A DNA stretch of 64,000 nt from Vitellaria paradoxa (GCA_019916065.1 CM034236.1:16755167-16819166), one strand, 5' to 3'. Counted from the stretch's first letter, positions 24,640-36,223 are shown. Notes: generated by a model not told the origin, from the letters alone. Numbers and translations: made by a program.

Positions 24640-25230
24640 TAACTCTAATGCTTGGGCCCAATCCAAAAGTAAACCCTTAATCTTGCCTGAGCCTAATCCA
24701 ATATCTTTCTTGGGCCTAGTCCAATTCAATATAAATACGATAAGAAAATTAGGTAAAATAATAATATTATAATATTGTTTCTAAATAATTTACATAATAA
24801 TATTGTAATTAATTAGACAAGCAGCAATAGTTAATTAATAATATTTAATTAGTTCAATTACTAATTAAAAGTAAACCCCTAATCTTGTCTGGGCCCAATC
24901 TAATATCTTTCTTGCGCCCAGTCTAATCCAATATGAATACGATAAGAAAATTAGGTCAAATAATAATATTATAATATTATCTCTACGTAATTTACATAAT
25001 AATATAGTAATTAATTAGACAAGCAGCAGTAGTTAAGTAATAATAAAATTATTGCCTAAGCCTAATTCATATCTAATTCACAATCCCCCAATCTTTCTTG
25101 GGCCCAAACCAATATCCTGGTTGGGCCAAATCAAATATGTTAAATTCGTAACAAATACACAATCTCCCTAATCTAACTTGGGCTTGTTACCAATATACTG
25201 CTTGGGCCCAATGAAAATTATTTGTAAATA
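24640..25230. repeat. Imperfect duplication with TTGGGCC(C/T)AATCC phrases
   Basis: About 24660-24850 and 24866-25045 are direct copies. Both have AGTAAACCC, TAATCTTG, ATATCTTTCTTG, ATACGATAAGAAAATTAGGT and AATTAGACAAGCAGCA. Further single phrases of the type CTTGGGCCCAA occur to about 25215. Non-coding. Confidence 0.75.
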
Positions 25231-25801
25231 CTTTATTCTAAGTTAGAAAACAAACAGACATTGAGAACTACTTTATTTTATTCATTTGTATACATTAGCA
25301 AAACTTAGACCCGTTTGAGAATCTTGTACGCCACCCGTTTGGTCATCCTTAGGCAATGGATTAGGTCTTCAACCAAGTTCGTTGTTCTTTCAATGAACAT
25401 GCAGGGATTGACATACGCGATTCTTGAATTATCCAGTTTGGACAGTTTGGGAATGTAATTATCCATCCTGCCTTCAACAACTCATGTATTGTCCTATGTT
25501 AGATGAAATTTCGGTTGATGTCCTGTTGTTCTCCGGGTGTATACACAGAGTACGACTGATGTCGTCTATGTGTCGTGTACTTGGAGAATCGCGCAGACAT
25601 GCTGCCAAAATTTTATCTAATTAGGGGGACAAAGGCAATGAGTTGTTGAGTGCAAGTTGGATCGTGCATTCTCGAATGGGATAGGACCAACCACCATGTA
25701 ATAAGGAGGTAAAGTTTAAGACTAGGTGTTTTGCATATAGCACTACTTTTTAGAGTAATGACATTTTATCCTTTTGGGACTCCACAGACACTCTAAGCGA
25801 G

Positions 25802-28800
25802 ATAGACAAAAGTTGGATTGATTTGCCGAATAGGATGTCCATGGAATATATGGAGGGGATTAATCAGACCAATAGGTTTCCCAGTGAGTACATTAGTTGT
25901 CCCTGCAAAAAGTGTGCTAACCGGTATTACTATACACGGGAGGCTGTCAGGGAGCATCTGATCCGTAATGGGTTCTTCAAGCAGTATAAATATTGGACTC
26001 TCCATTGGGAAGAGTATACCCCCTCTCGTCCGGATGAAACCGTTGAGGTGGAGCCCGAGACTACAGAGGAAGCTGATCTAATGCTTGCGATGCTAGCTAA
26101 TATCGCGTGTGGATTGACACATGAAGATAGCGGTGTTGGTATTAATCTAACGGGTGGAACTAATCCCTGCTCAGGTGCGGATGATGAGTCTTTGAAATAT
26201 TTTGAAGTACTCGACGATGTGCAGACAGAATTATAACCTGGATGTCAGGAATTCAGTAAATTGTCATTCATCGTTGAGCTGTTACATTTGAAGGCATTGA
26301 GTCACTGGTCGGATACGTCATTTGACATGCTACTGTAGTTGCTCCGTAGGGCTTTACCAGTGGGAGCTAAGCTTGCTGATTCGTACTACTAGGCATGCAA
26401 GTTAACTGAGAATTTGGGATTCACATACCAAACTCTGGATGCATGTCCCAATAGTTGTATGTTGTTTCGAAATGAGAATGGCAACCTCGATACGTGTACC
26501 GTGTGTGGGGTTTCGAGGCGGAAGAATGTCGGTACTATCCAAACTCGACAGAATCGTTTGGGTATTTCAAATTGTGGTAAGCTTGTGGCTGCAAAGCAAG
26601 TGCGCTATTTCCCACTTAAGCCATGACTGAAGAGATTTTTCACGTCATCCAAGATCTCTAAACTAATGACATGGCATACCGAGATCAGCGGGGAGGATGG
26701 GAACTTATCCCATCCAGCAAACTCTCTGGCGTGGAAGGGTTTTGATCAAAGACACCCTAAATTTGTTGCCGATTCTCGCAGTGTGCAGCTTAGTTTAGCT
26801 GCTGATGGATTTAACCCATTTTCAGCCATGACTGGGGCAACTCACTGTACGTTGCCTATATTGTTAGTTCCATATAATCTTCCACCTTGGCTGTGCATGA
26901 GGCAACCTTTTGTCATCCTATCGACATTGATAGAGGGACCTAAAAGTCCCGGGGATAAAACAGACATTTATATGCAACCATTGATTGAGGAACTTAATGA
27001 ATTATGGGCTGACGGTGTGATGACGTCTGACTCAACAAGAAATGAAATGTTTAAACTACGGGCAGCATTACTATGGACAATTAAAGACTTCCCTACGTAC
27101 ACTAACTTATTTGGTTGGAGCACGAAAGGAGAGTTCGTATGTCCTTATTGCAATCAGAGCAAGAAGTCAACTTGGCTAAAGTATGGTAGCAAGTGGGCGT
27201 ACATGGGTCATAGACACTTCCTACCTCCGTTGCATAGGTTTAAGAAGCACAGAGTCTCATTTGACGGTACTCGGGAGTTCAGTCCGGCGCCACAAGCAAT
27301 GACCAGGGTTGATTTGCTGGCCCAGATGGAGCAGGAGTAAATACGAACAGTATATGACTTTCAAGATCTGTTAGCCCCCCCGCTGCCATCTATTTCTAGT
27401 GCAAATAAGAACTAAACCCATAATTGGAAGAAGAAAAGTATTTTTTATGAGTTACCCTATGAGAAAGACAACTTACTCAGGCATAACTTGGATGTCATGC
27501 ACATTGAGAAGAATGTTTGCGATAATATGTTGTGGACGATCCTTGGTGCTAAGTGGAAATCAAAGGATAATGCTAATGCTCGACGTGATTTGCAGGAGAT
27601 GAGATTGAGAACTCTATTGCACTTGCAGGCCGGAGAGTCCAACAGAGCATATATGCCACCTGCACAGTACATAATGAGCAAGGAGGAGAAGGATGCATTC
27701 TTGTTAATTCTGAAAGACGTGAAGGTACCTGATGGGTATTGCTCGAATATTTCGAAATGAGTGAACATGAGCGAACGGACGTTACAGGGTTTGAAAAGTT
27801 ATGACAACCACATCCTGCTTCAACAGTTGCTGCCTATAGCAGTAAGGAATTGTCTGCCTAATAATGTTGGGCAGCCATTGATCGAGCTCAGTAACTTTTC
27901 AGGCAATTGTGTTACAAAGTAATCCGTATAGAAGATTTGAAGGGTCTGCAGGATAGGATTACTTTGACACTATCATCTGGAGAAAATTTTTCCACTGGCA
28001 TTTTTTGATGTCATGGTTCACTTGACCATACACCTAACTGAAGAAGCCTGGCTTGGTGGCCCTGTCCAATTTAGGTGGATGTATCTGATTGAGTGGTATA
28101 TGAACACATTGAAGGGGTATGTGCAGAACAAAGCTCGACTAGAGGCATCCATAGCCAAAGGATATTTGATGGATGAGTGGATCAATTTTTGTGCTACATA
28201 TCTAAACGATGATGTCCAAACAAAGTTTAGCAGGCCGGAGTGGATAAATGAAGGCCCTATTGGGGAAGGCACGTCATTTGATCTCAACCACCTCTAATGG
28301 ATCCAAGTTCATCGGTTCGTGCTCTTCAACAACCAATCAGTTGTGCCATTGACCCAGTAAGTCATAGTTTTGCAATAGAGAGTTAATTGCACAATATTTA
28401 TAATAAAAATCATGTTTATTCTCAATCCAATTTGATTTGCATTACAAGAGACACATAAACGAGCTGAAACGGAATATGCCTCGTGCAACAGACAATCAAA
28501 TTCAAATGTCCCATTATCAATGTTTTCATGACTGGTTTAAGAACTACGTACATGTTTAATATTTTCATATACTTTTATATGTTTTTCACATCACAATGAA
28601 TTTGTGTTTAATTAATTCATGATAATTTACATTCCATAGGTATACAATTTACGAAGTACTACCGAATCTACTTTGACCAATGAAATAAATCAGTTGGCTG
28701 ATGGTCCTTACACGACAGCCCGACGTTACACAGCTTGTGACATCAATGGGTTTCAATTTCGCATCAAGGAAGTAGATGATAGGTGAGATACACAAAATAG

Positions 28801-29250
28801 TGGTATTGGTTGTCCATCTGTTGACGGTGGTTACTACTACGGCCAACTGAATGACATTATTAAAATTGTTTATAATCGCAATCTGAGATATTTACTATTC
28901 AAGTGTGTCTGAGCTAATCCAATTCGCAGGGTTAAAACTGATAAGTACCAATTTAAATTGGTCAATTTCAACAATTTGTTACACCGAGATGTACGAATAG
29001 AAGCTGAACCGTACATACTAGCGTCAATGATAGAGCAAGTTTACTATGTTGGCGATCGAGCCGATCCCAACTGGCAAATTGTAGTTAAAATATCAAGGAG
29101 GGGGTGTATCAAATCGACTGCGATGAGCCAGATATTGATGCATTCGCCCAACAAGCTCTTGACCAAGATGCAATCGTCCAACATAATGAAGAAGTTAACT
29201 AGGTTAGGGACACGATCGAAGGAGATACGGTTGATTTACATACCTAATAC
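25802..29250 (+). pseudogene. TNP2-like CACTA transposase, decayed
   Basis: Domains appear in the usual order. The transposase-associated zinc-binding region is at 25802-26040 (IDKSWIDLPNRMS, ISCPCKKC, REHLIRNGFF). A linker with a CxxC motif (DACPNSCMLF, DTCTVCG) follows. The Transposase_21 core is at about 26660-27760 (SLAADGFNPFS, then CNQSKKSTW, and LDVMHIEKNVCDN with the conserved Asp at about 27486). DUF4218-like sequence is at 28013-28297 (GPVQFRWMYLIEWYMNTLK). After a probable intron come FHDWFKNYV (about 28525) and a DUF4216-like C-terminus (28640-29110: FQFRIKEVDDR, YYGQLNDIIKIVY, LVNFNNLLH, EPYILASMIEQVYYV). Stops at 26234, 26330, 26390, 26623, 27338, 27758 and others, plus frameshifts, kill it. 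The expected start codon at 25802 reads ATA where homologues begin Met-Asp-Lys-Ser-Trp. Confidence 0.92.
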
Positions 29251-29350
29251 AGGGTTGTGTATTTTTTTATCCGAAAAAAGTAGATTTCAAATTTATTTTT
29301 TCTTGTATTTGAAATTGTAATAAATATAAATTGTGAACAATTAGGGAGCC

Positions 29351-31072
29351 ATGTTCGAACGCTCTAGGAGGAGGACTGGTCCTAGGACGATGGCTGAGCA
29401 CCTCGGCCTATCCTGTGCTGGCAGTAGCTCAGTAGATGCTGTCCCACCATCACCCCCCATGTCCACGCGTCCTTTGATGCACAGTCAGGGACCTTCAGTA
29501 TCTGGCTATACAGAGGCAGGTAAAGTTCGTCAGTTTCGGATTTTATCTAATCCAACAGCGATCGTTATATTCCGTATAGACTTATCGCATAACAATTTGT
29601 TTGAAACAGATTTCCCCACTTTGAGCAGGCTTTCGAGGTCCGGTAGAGGGCCCTCGAAGGGATTGCTGTAGTGGAACTGCAGCTCTCAGTGGATAACCTC
29701 TCAGTGGGATGACACGCCCCAACCGGTGGGGAAGGATGGACGGTCTCTGATTTCACAGCTCGGACATTTGGTCCAGAATCCGATTAGATTCCAGTTAACC
29801 ACCCTCGAGTAGGTTCGTTTCCCAAATTCTACGTTCGAGGGTCTATGGACCGAGGTGCAGGTATGAAATTTTTCAATTTTATTTGTATGTGGTTTATGTG
29901 TTGAAACTTGTAACATAAATAATATTCTACAATTTGTCATTTTTAGGCCAATTAATTGATGTTCCTCTAGACTTTCGGGACGTTATGTTTGCCAAGTATC
30001 GAAAAATGTGGAAGGATCATAAAAATAAGATTAAAGATAAATACTAGAAGAGTCATGAGAATGACACTGACATCCTCCAGCAGGTCCCACCTGGCGTTCT
30101 TTCCCACCAGTGGGCTGAGCTCATCAGGTATTGGTCGAGTCCAGAGGCACAGGTGAGTAGATTGCGAGTTGATTTTGTTTTCTTAAGTTTTGATATTATA
30201 AACTGTAAATTACAAAAACTAATTGAGAAAAACTTAAAATAGGCAGAGGCCTAGAGGAACTCGCGAAATCGATGAATGTAGGGCCCAAGCCACAAGGAGG
30301 GGACTTGACACTTTTCTCAGGTTCGCCACAAGGTAAAAACGTTAGCTTACTACGCCAATAGCGACTTTTTTATTTTCATATTTAATAATAGTAAATTATT
30401 AACATAAATTACCTTTCAACAGAGGACAGAGGGGGGCCTAAGGATAGATCGGATGTCCATGTGGTTGGCGACTCGACGTATTGATTCGTCGGAGGTTCAA
30501 GCCATACAGGTAACTAATTTTAATATTTTGTCCAATGAACATATAATTTAATTTTGTTTTAGATAATACAGTTACTTATCTTGTTTTTTCCATCTCGGCT
30601 TGTTTGCATTAGGCGCAGTTTAATGCACGTCTAGACGAGCTGCCGCCGGATGAGAGGGAGTTTGAGGAGATGAGGGACAAGATATTTTTCTCCATTGTCG
30701 TACGTGATGGTCATGGATACACGCTTACGCAGGGTGCAGGTATTCCACGCCGATCCATCGCACAAGCAAAGTCATCTTCTAAGGCCAAACGTCGCAACCA
30801 AGATCTGCTCTAGACCCTTCGAGTTGAGATGGACGCGCAAGAGGCATCACTTCGGGGCGAGATGATGGCTGAGATGGAGAGGCACCTCTCTCAAAGTCAA
30901 AGCCATCCACCTCCTCCTTCTCAGGTTAAAAATTTTATTTTTCATTAGTATTACTCATTAAAATTTTATAAATTTATTTATTCATGTCTTTTTATCATGT
31001 TCTAATTTTGTTATTATTCCATTGTAGGATCCGGACGATGGCGGATGGGCCTCTTGGACTGGATTAGGATGA
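29351..31072 (+). pseudogene. TNPA-like CACTA protein (Transposase_24 type), seven exons
   Basis: The second CACTA gene encodes the DNA-binding partner of TNP2. ATG at 29351 begins MFERSRRRTGPRTMAEHLGL. Exons read by GT...AG and frame: 29351-29519, 29629-29860, 29947-30152, 30243-30332, 30423-30509, 30613-30924 and 31028-31072 (stop TGA). Domain phrases in order are DVMFAKYRKMWKDHKNKIK, VPPGVLSHQWAELIRYWSS, FSQVRHK, GGLRIDRMSMWLATRR, FNARLDELPPDEREFEEMR, then a C-terminus ending DDGGWASWTGLG. Splice sites look intact, for example CACAG|GTGAGT at 30152. Internal stops (near 30044, 30250-30280, 30811) show decay. Exon 2 is the least certain. Confidence 0.85.
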
Positions 31073-31510
31073 TTAGGATCCATTTGTATATCTATTGATC
31101 AGTACATTTATATATATTTTAGTTTTTGTATTTTGAACATTTACATATAATAAAATTTTGTTTTAATTGTAATCTAATTTGATATTGTGTTTGTATATAT
31201 AATCATAATTAGGAGCCATGTTTGTTTTTTTGATTGATTTTATGAAAAAAATCTTTAGTTCAATGTGCAAATTAATAAAATATAATTAAATTAAATTAAA
31301 TTTGAAATAAACATTTATACATAAATAATAAAATATAATAGTTATTATAAATAATTAGCAAGTATTAAATAAATAATTATTATAAATAATAAATAATTAT
31401 TAAATAGATAATTTAAATAATTCGATTTGTAAAAAAATTATTGAGATTTTATTATAATAAATTATTGAGATTTATAATTAGATTCTATTATAAAAAAAAA
31501 TATAAAACTA
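31073..31510. other. AT-rich 3' flank of the TNPA-like gene
   Basis: No gene. An AATAAA-like signal lies at about 31148 (ATAATAAAATTTTG), plausibly the transcript end. The rest is AT-rich simple sequence up to the right subterminal repeats. Confidence 0.5.
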
Positions 31511-31514
31511 CTTA

Positions 31515-32040
31515 TTGTGACCGCTTATAGCGGTCGCTAATACACCAAAAGGTTCGCTAATTCCTTGCCTCCAAATGGCCTTAGTTTTCCCAGGTAAGTA
31601 ATTGCAACCACTTGACAATATTAGCAACTACTAAGCAGTCACTAATAGTTTGCGCCACTTGGCGCCATCTGTAGGCATTTTAGCGCTAAAGAAATAGCGA
31701 CCGGGAATACCTATTAGCAACTGCTAATAACAGTCGCTAATTGTCTGACGTTTTTCCCCCAGCGGTCGCAAAAAACTTAGCGATTGCTTTGGCGGTCGCT
31801 AATACTTTTTAGCGATGACTCAAATGCGGCTTGCTTGAGGCGGTCGCTAAGCCGTCGCTAATACTTTTAGCGGCCGCTTTTTCATTTTTAGCGACCGCGT
31901 GTGGCGATCGCTAATACTGCTCTTTAGCGACGACCCAAATGCGGCTTGCTTGAGGCGGTCGCTAAGCCGTCGCTAATACTTTTAGCAGCCGCTTTTTCAT
32001 TTTTAGCGACCGCGTGTGGCGATCACTAATACTGCTCTTT
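31515..32040. repeat. Right subterminal repeats of the CACTA element, with a 114 bp tandem duplication
   Basis: Dense GCGGTCGCTAA, AGCGACCGC and TCGCTAATAC motifs mirror those near 20360. 31809-31922 and 31923-32036 are tandem copies, both with CAAATGCGGCTTGCTTGAGG, GTCGCTAAGCCGTCGCTAAT and GCGACCGCGTGTGGCGATC. They differ by a handful of substitutions, several of them C-to-T or G-to-A. Confidence 0.88.
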
Positions 32041-32055
32041 CCAATAGTAGTGAAC

Positions 32056-32998
32056 CCAAATCTAAACCAGAACTACTCCTCTTCTAATAATAAAATTACT
32101 ACTGTTACTTATATCTCTTCTTGGAACTACTAGCTTTTTCTCTACCTTTCCATTGCTCGGAACCAAACCATACTCTTGCATTACATTATATTATTGAATT
32201 TGTCCTTAGCCTCCATAAGCCTTGGACTTGAAATCAATAGCATCTCTTTCCACCATGAGAGCTACTGCCACCACACTAAAGTAGTTTGATGCCTCAAACC
32301 AATGATTTGTCTCCTAATAAAGGGACTCAATTGCCATTCAAATTTTCCTGCCCTTGCTACCTCATCTGGCACAATCTATGGAGCAAATCTAGCCAATTCT
32401 ACAAACTTCCTCTCATAATCCTAAACTGATAAACTCCATTGCCCCAATGCAAGAATTCTTGAACTTTCATTCCCTTATCACTATAAGGAAAAACCTTTTA
32501 GGAAATGCCTCCTTAAACACCTCCTAAGTCAAGGTGTGAATATTATTAGTGTCTCGTGAGACCTCCACCAATGAATAACACTTCCTTCAAACTAGTATAC
32601 TGTAACCCTAATCTTAACCTCGTCACCTTCCACACCCAAAGTTTCTATTATCTCAGAAATTTCTTCCAAGTATCTTTTTGCCTCAACTAGATCTCCTTCC
32701 CCATCGAACCTAGGTGAGTCATGCTTCTTAAACTAATTGATAATTCTCATAATTTGTGTTTCCCCAGTGTAGGTACTATCGCCATTGCTGGCGCAGGAGT
32801 TACTGTCAGTCCACTTAGTCCTTGTATCTAGGCCCACTGGGCCATCATAAACTGCATCATCTACTCATAAGTTAGCTGTGAGAAGCCACCATTAGCCAAT
32901 GGTACCTCATGAGAGTCCCATTGCCCAACACCTGGAGCATTGGGATTCTGACCACCAGCTTTACCTCTTTGATTTCCACCTCTTCCACGTCTAGCCAT
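32056..32998 (-). pseudogene. Ty3/gypsy gag, 5' part, cut by the CACTA element
   Basis: The minus-strand ATG at 32996-32998 begins MARRGRGGNQRGKAGG, a basic Gly/Arg-rich start like that of the gag at 831. It continues with GVGQWDSHEVPLANGG and a decayed capsid region (for example LRSMTHLGSMGKEI near 32720). Stops are frequent. The reading frame region runs into the CACTA terminus at 32052 and resumes left of 20329. Identification rests on position after the primer-binding site and on the start motif. Confidence 0.72.
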
Positions 32999-33117
32999 TC
33001 TACAAAATATAACCATCATCAATTTCAAAACCAATAATATACTATGATAAATGACTAATTCTCAAAGGAAATGAACAGCTCTTACTCCATAAGACCCAAA
33101 AGTAAATGCAACCTAGA

Positions 33118-33129
33118 GCTTTTATATCA
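33118..33129 (-). promoter_or_regulatory. Degenerate tRNA-Met primer-binding site of the gypsy element
   Basis: The minus strand reads TGATATAAAAGC against TGGTATCAGAGC, three changes. It sits three bases inside the LTR start at 33133, the right place for a minus-strand element. Confidence 0.65.
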
Positions 33130-33132
33130 TTC

Positions 33133-35063
33133 TGTCACGACCCTAACTTAATTGTCCAGGACAAACGACATGGGAATATGAGAACTAATTAAATTAAATG
33201 AAAACCTGTTTGAAGATCATGTCTTAACATAATAATAATCATTAGAACAACTAAACACTTTTCTCATTCCCATATTAAATAAATAGAAATGACATCAACT
33301 ACAATAAATTCCACATCACACCCCAATGACACAATCAAGGCATATATAGCCAAATAAATATCATCAATAAACAATCTTATAATAGAAATAATTTTGGGAC
33401 CTACACCCCTGGTCACACAGATAAAAATACAATGATCCCAAACATAAATAAAATAATATAATTGGCCGATCCATCAATCTCAACTCAACTTAGGGTGGCT
33501 ACTCCTTGGCTTTGTTGGTTTATTTGAAATATGGATAGGATGAACAAACTTGCCTAGTAGATAGAACCGTGGAAGGTTACACGAGTGAACAGTAATCAGG
33601 TATATAACATAACTCACAATAATATCCACCAAAATATAATATAACAATACACATATGATGCAATGAATGGCCAATGCATTCTTTAATCTCCATATTCCCC
33701 TAACCTTATCCTGGAATGAGTGACGCTTAGCAAATCACGTGAGGTCACCAACCGTACCTTTTATGTTTACGTGAAACATATATCTTAAAATATATATATA
33801 TAAATTGAGTAGGAAACCATGTTATAGCTCCACCGATATAAGACTCAGGGGAACCATATTACACCTCCTATCCCTTCTACTAGGGAACCATGTTACATTT
33901 TTAGTCAGGCATCTGCTTAGCTCAAGCGTAGCTCAAACAGGGTCAAGCTGCAATTTGGAGAAAATCTCATAATCATATCTCATAATTAACGTCCTAACCC
34001 CAAACGACTAAGCTCTAGTTATATATATCGACTCGGGATCATCCAGTATTTTTAAAATTCATTTCATCAATTTTCTCAAATCATGGATCCTGTCCATATA
34101 TATAACTCGTGCCTTGACACGTCACAATATCAACATGGCACTCTCGGCCAATCAATAATTACAACATAAAACCAGATGATGCAACCCCAGGCTCATGCAC
34201 AGGATATGCTTGATCTTATATAATCAATACCATCTCAACTTTAAAATAAAGGCATGCTATGCTCAAGTATTAATAATAACATTTTGTAGTCTCAAAATGT
34301 CTAAATTCATAACCTATACCCATCATATATAACCTATACCCATCATATATAACCTTTTACTCGTATAAGTCCAATATACATCGATTCAGGACTGAGCAGG
34401 CCTTCCTGTAGGATGGGTGCTGGATGCCTTCTAGATGGGTGTTGGAAGCCTATGAGAAGCCCACTGGATGGGCACTAGAAGCCCACAAGATGGGCGCTGC
34501 AAGTCACAAGTCCTACGAAAAGGCCATTAGATGTTCGTGGGATATTCGCTGGAAGGGCGCTCCTGCAACCTGCAATCTACAGTGCAAATCTGAGCTCTAA
34601 TGAGCTCAGTTCGATCCTCACGGTCCCAAATTCAAACATGCTAAGCCCAAAAATACAATTACAATCAACAACTACCTATATCTCAATATCATGTAATAAG
34701 ACTAAAAAATAAACAAGATTGAATATATATATGTACAAACCTGCAAACATATATATACACATATATATGCATATATATCTCCATCTACCAAAATCATCAC
34801 ACTCAAAAGATATACATATATATATATATCTATATCAAAATCATGCTAACTATGTGTAGAACATGAATTTAAGTCCCACCTACCTCGGATTCGAAGAAAA
34901 AAAAGAAGAAATGAGAAGATTTGAGTTGTGGCTTCCAAGCTTTCAGTCTCAAGCAAAAACACGTGAAACGGACATCACCATGATGTTCATGCCATCAAAT
35001 ACTACCCTAATCTGCCAACTTTCCTTCTCAAAACCCACTTTCTCTCTCTACTTTCTCTCTTTG

Positions 35064-35097
<34 letters not shown>

Positions 35098-35315
35098 CCA
35101 TTCTAAAATGGCTAAGGGGCCAAAGGAAAAAAAAAAGAAAGAAAGAAAAAGAAAGGACAAAAAAGGCTAAGCCTTTGTCCAGTTGTCCAACCCAATATCA
35201 ATTCGAGCTAAACCCAACCCAAGAAAAATAAGATAAATCAATCCAATCTCAATTTAAATATTCTATTAGCCCAAAATATCACATAAATAGCCAAAGATAA
35301 ATACCGGGTATTACA
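33133..35315 (-). repeat. 5' LTR of the gypsy element
   Basis: It starts with TGTCACGACCCTAACTTAAT on the plus strand and ends with CCGGGTATTACA at 35315, so it runs TGTAATACCCGG to GGGTCGTGACA on its own strand, 2183 bp. It is visibly diverged from the LTR at 15527, with small indels, so the insertion is not recent. A CT repeat at about 35065-35090 yields spurious open frames. Confidence 0.88.
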
Positions 35316-36223
35316 GGTTTTAAACATGCTGACTCTTTCTCTGTAGCACCTCAAATTTAAATCTTAGAATTTCATATAACATATTCAAAAAGAACATGGC
35401 TGATATTTCCAACTCATATACATATTCAAAACAAACAAAATTTTGCAACAAATTAAGAAAAGTAAACATATATGCTACCGTGCCTACCTCACAACACACG
35501 TAGATGATTGGTGTGTAAAAGCATCACTACCAACTCAAGTTGGTTCTTCCTATAAACTCTTCGGCAAACCCCCCTCCAAGCCACACATAGATTTCACACA
35601 AACACACTCCGTAAAAGGTTGTAGGAGATCCCTTTCTTCTTCTTCCTTACACAGACTTGCAAGAACTTCACAAAGGCTCTCTCTCTCTCTCTCTCTGTGT
35701 GTGTGTCTCTCTAGGTCAAATTGTTGGGGGAAAATCTGAAGATTTAATGGGGAGTGTTTTAAATACACAATAAGTATTCATATTCACCCATAAAGATGCA
35801 TGCACCTTTCATAATTTTTCCCCTTAAACTCTACCCCAAGCTTCTCAAGGAAGCCATGTTTTGAATTCTAGTCTTCCAAACTTTGCCTCCCCCACACTTC
35901 GTTAACTCTTGCCACAACTTCAGCCAATAGGATCATATCTCTTTAACAACCAACCAAAACCCATGCACCTCATTTTTCACCCAATAGGAAAAACACACTG
36001 CCTTATATATATATTTATACATATCACAACATATAAATATAACCCACCACATACTTATATACATTCTAGCATTAAATATATACTCATGCATGAAATTTAA
36101 ATAGCACGTCACACTAAAATACAATAAATAAAAATATAAATTTAAGTTAAATAAAAATCTAAATAAATAAATAACAAAATAATATAATTTTATTTATCAA
36201 AGTTTTTGGGTCTTTACAATTTC

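Larger units (their letters stand above)
20329..32052 (+). mobile_element. CACTA (En/Spm) element with TNP2-like and TNPA-like genes
   Basis: The left end is CACTACTAGAGATTGG and the right end CCAATAGTAGTG, i.e. inverted CACTACTA followed by a TTGG-containing stretch on each side. Both ends carry arrays of GCGGTCGCTAAT/AGCGACCGC motifs (20360-20515 and 31515-32040). Between them, on the plus strand, lie a pyrimidine-rich leader (20550-20800), 3.7 kb of AT-rich DNA with a 356 bp tandem repeat, a TNP2-like transposase region (25802-29250) and a multi-exon TNPA-like gene (29351-31072). The layout is that of a formerly autonomous element, 11.7 kb long. Flanking triplets (GTG left, AAC right) do not match, so the 3 bp duplication is not confirmed. 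It splits the gag of the gypsy element. Confidence 0.9.
15527..35315 (-). mobile_element. Ty3/gypsy retrotransposon with both LTRs, inserted in the solo LTR
   Basis: Two diverged copies of the same LTR (15527-17484 and 33133-35315) enclose gag and pol read on the minus strand. GGTTT flanks the whole element exactly (15522-15526 and 35316-35320), so both outer ends are original. Order on the minus strand is LTR, primer-binding site, gag (from 32998), an 11.7 kb CACTA insertion (20329-32052), protease, reverse transcriptase, RNase H, part of integrase, then a truncated 3' LTR. Without the CACTA element it is about 8.1 kb. Many stops show it is long dead. Confidence 0.92.
12084..36218 (-). mobile_element. 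Solo gypsy-type LTR, split by two nested elements
   Basis: The outer shell starts with TGTCATGCCCTGAAATCC at 12084 and ends with GGGTCTTTACA at 36218. On its own strand it runs TGTAAAGACCC to GGGCATGACA, a normal TG...CA LTR. ATTTC flanks it exactly at 12079-12083 and 36219-36223. Its own sequence lies in three pieces: 12084-13076, about 14680-15526 and 35321-36218, together about 2.7 kb. The same LTR family, in the same orientation and of similar net length, occurs at 50019-54418. No gag or pol of this family is attached, so it is read as a solo LTR left by LTR-LTR recombination. Confidence 0.85.

Noticed and set aside
25793..26005. Minus-strand 70-codon frame
   Set aside because: It is the antisense shadow of the conserved CACTA transposase-associated domain.
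29701..29940. Minus-strand frame opposite the TNPA-like exon 2
   Set aside because: It is a shadow of the plus-strand gene, which has supported domain phrases and splice sites.
34863..35231. 122-codon open frame
   Set aside because: It lies within the gypsy LTR and includes a CT repeat; the homologous LTR at 15527 does not keep the frame.
15527..35315. Reading the two LTR copies as independent solo LTRs
   Set aside because: The shared GGTTT duplication at the outermost ends and the gag-pol between them in matching orientation show a single element.
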